Of a DNA stretch of 64,000 nucleotides, positions 61,218 to 64,000 are shown in pieces. The translations under genes were made by a program, and so were the position numbers. Below the pieces are notes generated by a model, which had not been told where the DNA came from, searched no databases, and saw only the letters and a program-made list of their open reading frames with translations. The stretch covers positions 42,636,979-42,700,978 of the forward strand of contig OX463780.1 in assembly GCA_949825025.1 (NCBI GenBank). Reading direction: 5' to 3'. This DNA comes from Siphlonurus alternatus. Taxonomy: Eukaryota > Arthropoda > Insecta > Ephemeroptera > Siphlonuridae. Numbering within the stretch: the first letter of the stretch is position 1; every line of letters starts with the position of its first letter.

Positions 61218-61288
61218 CAGTACCCCATTCACATCCACTTCTTGATTTTCTAAATAAATATTATTTAAAACTTGAACTTGATCCCAGG

Positions 61289-63778
61289 ATGGTTGGCGTC
61301 GAAGTTGCTCTTGGGCTGACAGCCACCGCCCTTGCCCTCCTCTACTTCTACCTCACCTCCACCTTCTCGTACTGGAAGGACCGCGGGGTGAAGTTCATCA
61401 AACCACTCCCTGTGGTGGGCTCCATGCTGCCCATGCTGACGTTGCGTGAACACATTGCCCAGTTTTTTCAGCGAGCCTACCGGGAGCACGAAAACGAGTC
61501 CTGTGTAGGGTTCTTTCAGGTGAGAAGCAACGTGGTACACGTAAGATGGTATTAGCGTAGGTGAGTCGAGGGATGGGTGCAGTATCCATTACCTGAATTA
61601 GTACCAGCAACCTTTATTAATATAATAAATTTACACTGGTTGAGTCAATCTCTTTTCAAATTGTCCATGCACTGGCCCCTCTCCCTGATTTTTCAATTAA
61701 TAATAAGTAATATCGGAGAACATTATTTATAAAACAATTTAAGTAAACATCTTCTTCCTAGTTTATGAGCTTTGTATATTTACACTCGATCAAAATTGGA
61801 AAAAAATAACAAACAAAATTTCTTCGTTTAAAAAAAAAAAAAAATGAAATATCTGTCACTTAGGACATAGATTAAAGTAGATAGGATGCACTGTATCGTC
61901 AAAAATTAAGTTATAATATTAATTAATGAATCATGTTTAATTAATTTTATTATGTTCAATTTCAGGGCAGGGCACCATCGTTACTTCTTAGAGATCCTGA
62001 AATAATAAAAAGCATAACTGTTAAAGATTTCACACATTTTACTGATCATGGATTACAAGTAAGTTACCTCTGTTAAAGCGCCAAGTCTGTTAACCTTGAT
62101 CATGACTTATCGACAGATAGATGAGGAGGTGAACCCTCTGCAAGCCAAGAACCTATTCAACATGTCGGGACACCCGTGGAAGGAAATGCGCACCAAATTG
62201 TCCCCGACCTTCACGTCAGGTCGAATGAAGGGCATGTTCCCTCTAGTTCAGGAGTGCGCTTCCGAGTTCGAGTCTCATCTGGGGACCCTTGCAGACAAGG
62301 GTACTGACCTTGCCATTAAGGTGATGATTATTATTATTATGCGTATGATTCAATATGGGTACTGTGTAGGAGTGATTGTAAAGAAGAGTTAGCTGTAGAA
62401 CATAAAAACCTCGGGACAGGATGGACTATAATCCCAACTTCATCGGCGTTGTCATACAATCTATAGAAGCGTTGTAAATTTGCATGTTTAGATATTTCCT
62501 TATTTTATATTTTCCTTTCCCGAAAATTGTGTTTCTTGAAGCTTCAGCCCCAGCATATCAGGCACAGGTGAATTTCAAGCTGTCTCTAGAGGTGTATAAC
62601 TTAATTGCAACTAGAATCTTACTAAAAACAACAACACTATTAATTTGCATAGTACTTTAATTGTGATTATTTATTATTCAGGATTTGCTGGCACGATACA
62701 CGACTGACGTCATCGGTTCCTGTGCATTTGGTATTAAATGTGACTCGATCAACGATCCTAATTGCGATTTTCGTCTGATGGGTCTTAAAATTTTTGAAGC
62801 AAGCTTTTTACAAAGTATTCAAAGAACATTTATTGCATTTGCACCCGAAGTAAGTATATGCTTGATATCAATTTAATTTTAAAATGTGAGGTACAATTAA
62901 TTACAAAGTATGATTCTGGTCATACTTTGTAATAAATATAATCATTTCCTTTGTTTCGTGCAGGTAGCAAAAATATTACGTTTTAAGTTTACTGGCGTTG
63001 AAGTTACCGAGTTCTTCCGTGGTTTAGTTCGTGACGTCATGGCAATGCGAGCCAGGACAGGGGAGACTCGCAAGGACTTCATGCAGCTGCTGATTGAACT
63101 TAAGGACAAAGGAAGATTGTCACCTGAGGAGGGAGAGAAAGAAAACCCGGAGCACAGGGCACCACACACCGACTCCAAGAGTGAGTTTATTTTTGTTATT
63201 TTTTGTGATTTAACAATTTTATACGATTTTATTTTCAGAGTTATCAGAAGACGATGTCACGGCGCAGGCTTTAGTTTTCTTCTTTGCCGGCTTCGAGACT
63301 TCCTCAACGGCGCTCACCTTTGCGTTGTTCGAGCTGGCCCGGCGCCCCGAGCTGCAGTACCAGGCCCGGCGTCAAATCGAGGAAGTACTACAGCGCCATG
63401 GTGGAGAACTCTCGTACCAGGCACTGCAGGAGATGACATACCTTGAGTGGATATTTCAAGGTAACTTACTTATATATAATTCTATATTTTTTATTCATTA
63501 ACAATGATCGTTATACATTGTTGCAGAATCCCTAAGGAAGTACCCTCCTGCCCCTCAGCTTCTCCGAAGGTGCACCAAGAACTATGTAGTCCCAGGGTCT
63601 AAGTTAATCATAGAGAAAGGAACCGCAGTCCTTATACCAATCTATTCAATTCAAAACGATCCAAAATACTTTCCAGAACCTGACAAGTTCGACCCTGAGA
63701 GGTTTAGCGACGACCGGCAAAAGGAGAGCACTCAATACACCTACATGCCTTTTGGAGAAGGTCCTCGACAGTGCATAG
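61289..63778 (+). CDS. P450-9: CYP6-like cytochrome P450, 3' end outside window
   Basis: Seven of eight coding exons are present: 61289-61519, 61966-62058, 62117-62320, 62682-62849, 62964-63180, 63239-63460 and 63527-63778. The last ends mid-codon at ATA G|GTAATA, so the final exon of about 170 bases should start with GT beyond 64000. The first 462 residues include the membrane helix, WKEMR (W129, R133), AGFETSS (E324, T325), ESLR (E379, R382), PERF, and [10 protein letters not shown] with Cys461. Introns 2 and 5 are only 58 bases, the most compact arrangement in the array. The open frame starting upstream at 61160 merely reads through the poly-T and the intron; the acceptor before 61288 fixes the start. 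Confidence 0.93.
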
Positions 63779-64000
63779 GTAATAAACAACACTTTAACAA
63801 CTAAAGAATGCAGCAATATAATATATCAAGTCGTAATAACAATAATAGAAAACGGTTTTGACGTATAATATGATACCAATGATAATCGCACATTGTTTAC
63901 GAAGCCTACTTGCCTAAAAAAAAAACAGCAATGTTAATGTTCAAACCTAATATATAATAATATTATATTTTTGCTGCAGTCTATTTATATTTAATTTTAT
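63779..64000. other. P450-9 intron 7, open at the window end
   Basis: Starts with the donor GTAATA and runs to the end of the window without an acceptor followed by the expected last exon. AT-rich. Confidence 0.85.

Noticed and set aside
61160..61288. Longer N-terminus for P450-9 with a poly-Phe stretch
   Set aside because: It is a translation of the intronic poly-T tract; the CCCAG acceptor just before the ATG at 61289 gives the usual start.
1..64000. CRISPR arrays, tRNA or rRNA genes, bacterial operons
   Set aside because: No regularly spaced direct repeats, no cloverleaf or rRNA-like sequence recognised, and gene structure is clearly eukaryotic.

Overview
The window is a piece of an AT-rich animal nuclear genome, almost certainly an insect. 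The evidence is intron-rich genes with GT-AG introns, arthropod-type TATA plus TCAGT-like initiator promoters, jockey-type LINE remnants, many small hairpin DNA transposons (MITEs), and proteins with the full signature set of insect CYP6 (CYP3 clan) cytochrome P450s. The eight-coding-exon structure suggests a hemimetabolous insect, but I cannot name the order or species from the sequence.

The backbone is a head-to-tail array of nine P450 genes, all on the + strand, called P450-1 to P450-9 here: 1566-4325, 6559-9975, 14251-20230, 23255-28958, 31303-35780, 38550-42640, 45345-52559, 55707-59336 and 61289 to beyond the window. I rebuilt every exon by hand. Each gene has a short non-coding first exon followed by eight coding exons whose lengths (about 225, 93, 204, 168, 217, 222, 250, 170) and phases agree across the array. 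This is clear evidence of tandem duplication from one ancestor. P450-1 to P450-8 encode open proteins of 509-545 residues; P450-9 lacks only its last exon. P450-5, -6 and -7 are a recent sub-cluster that shares a first exon, intron ends, an AGFDTSS I-helix and a lysine-rich PERFKD segment. P450-1 and -2 share their promoter and donor layout.

Two paralogs stand out. P450-4 has replaced the I-helix acid-threonine pair with Asn-Pro. P450-7 has lost its ancestral stop codon and gained a 25-residue hydrophobic tail.

Between P450-3 and P450-4, on the - strand, lies a small three-exon gene (21108-21761) for a 98-residue helical, charged protein I do not recognise.

Introns and spacers are full of mobile-element debris: at least six hairpin MITE families, a 1.66 kb TTAA-flanked element nested inside another MITE, a hAT-type MITE whose 8-bp target duplication overlaps the stop codon of P450-2, and two damaged jockey-like LINE copies. 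No tRNA, rRNA or CRISPR array was seen. The likely biology is an expanding detoxification P450 cluster (ER-membrane monooxygenases using P450 reductase) that is diversifying in coding sequence, promoters and transposon load. Substrates cannot be inferred.
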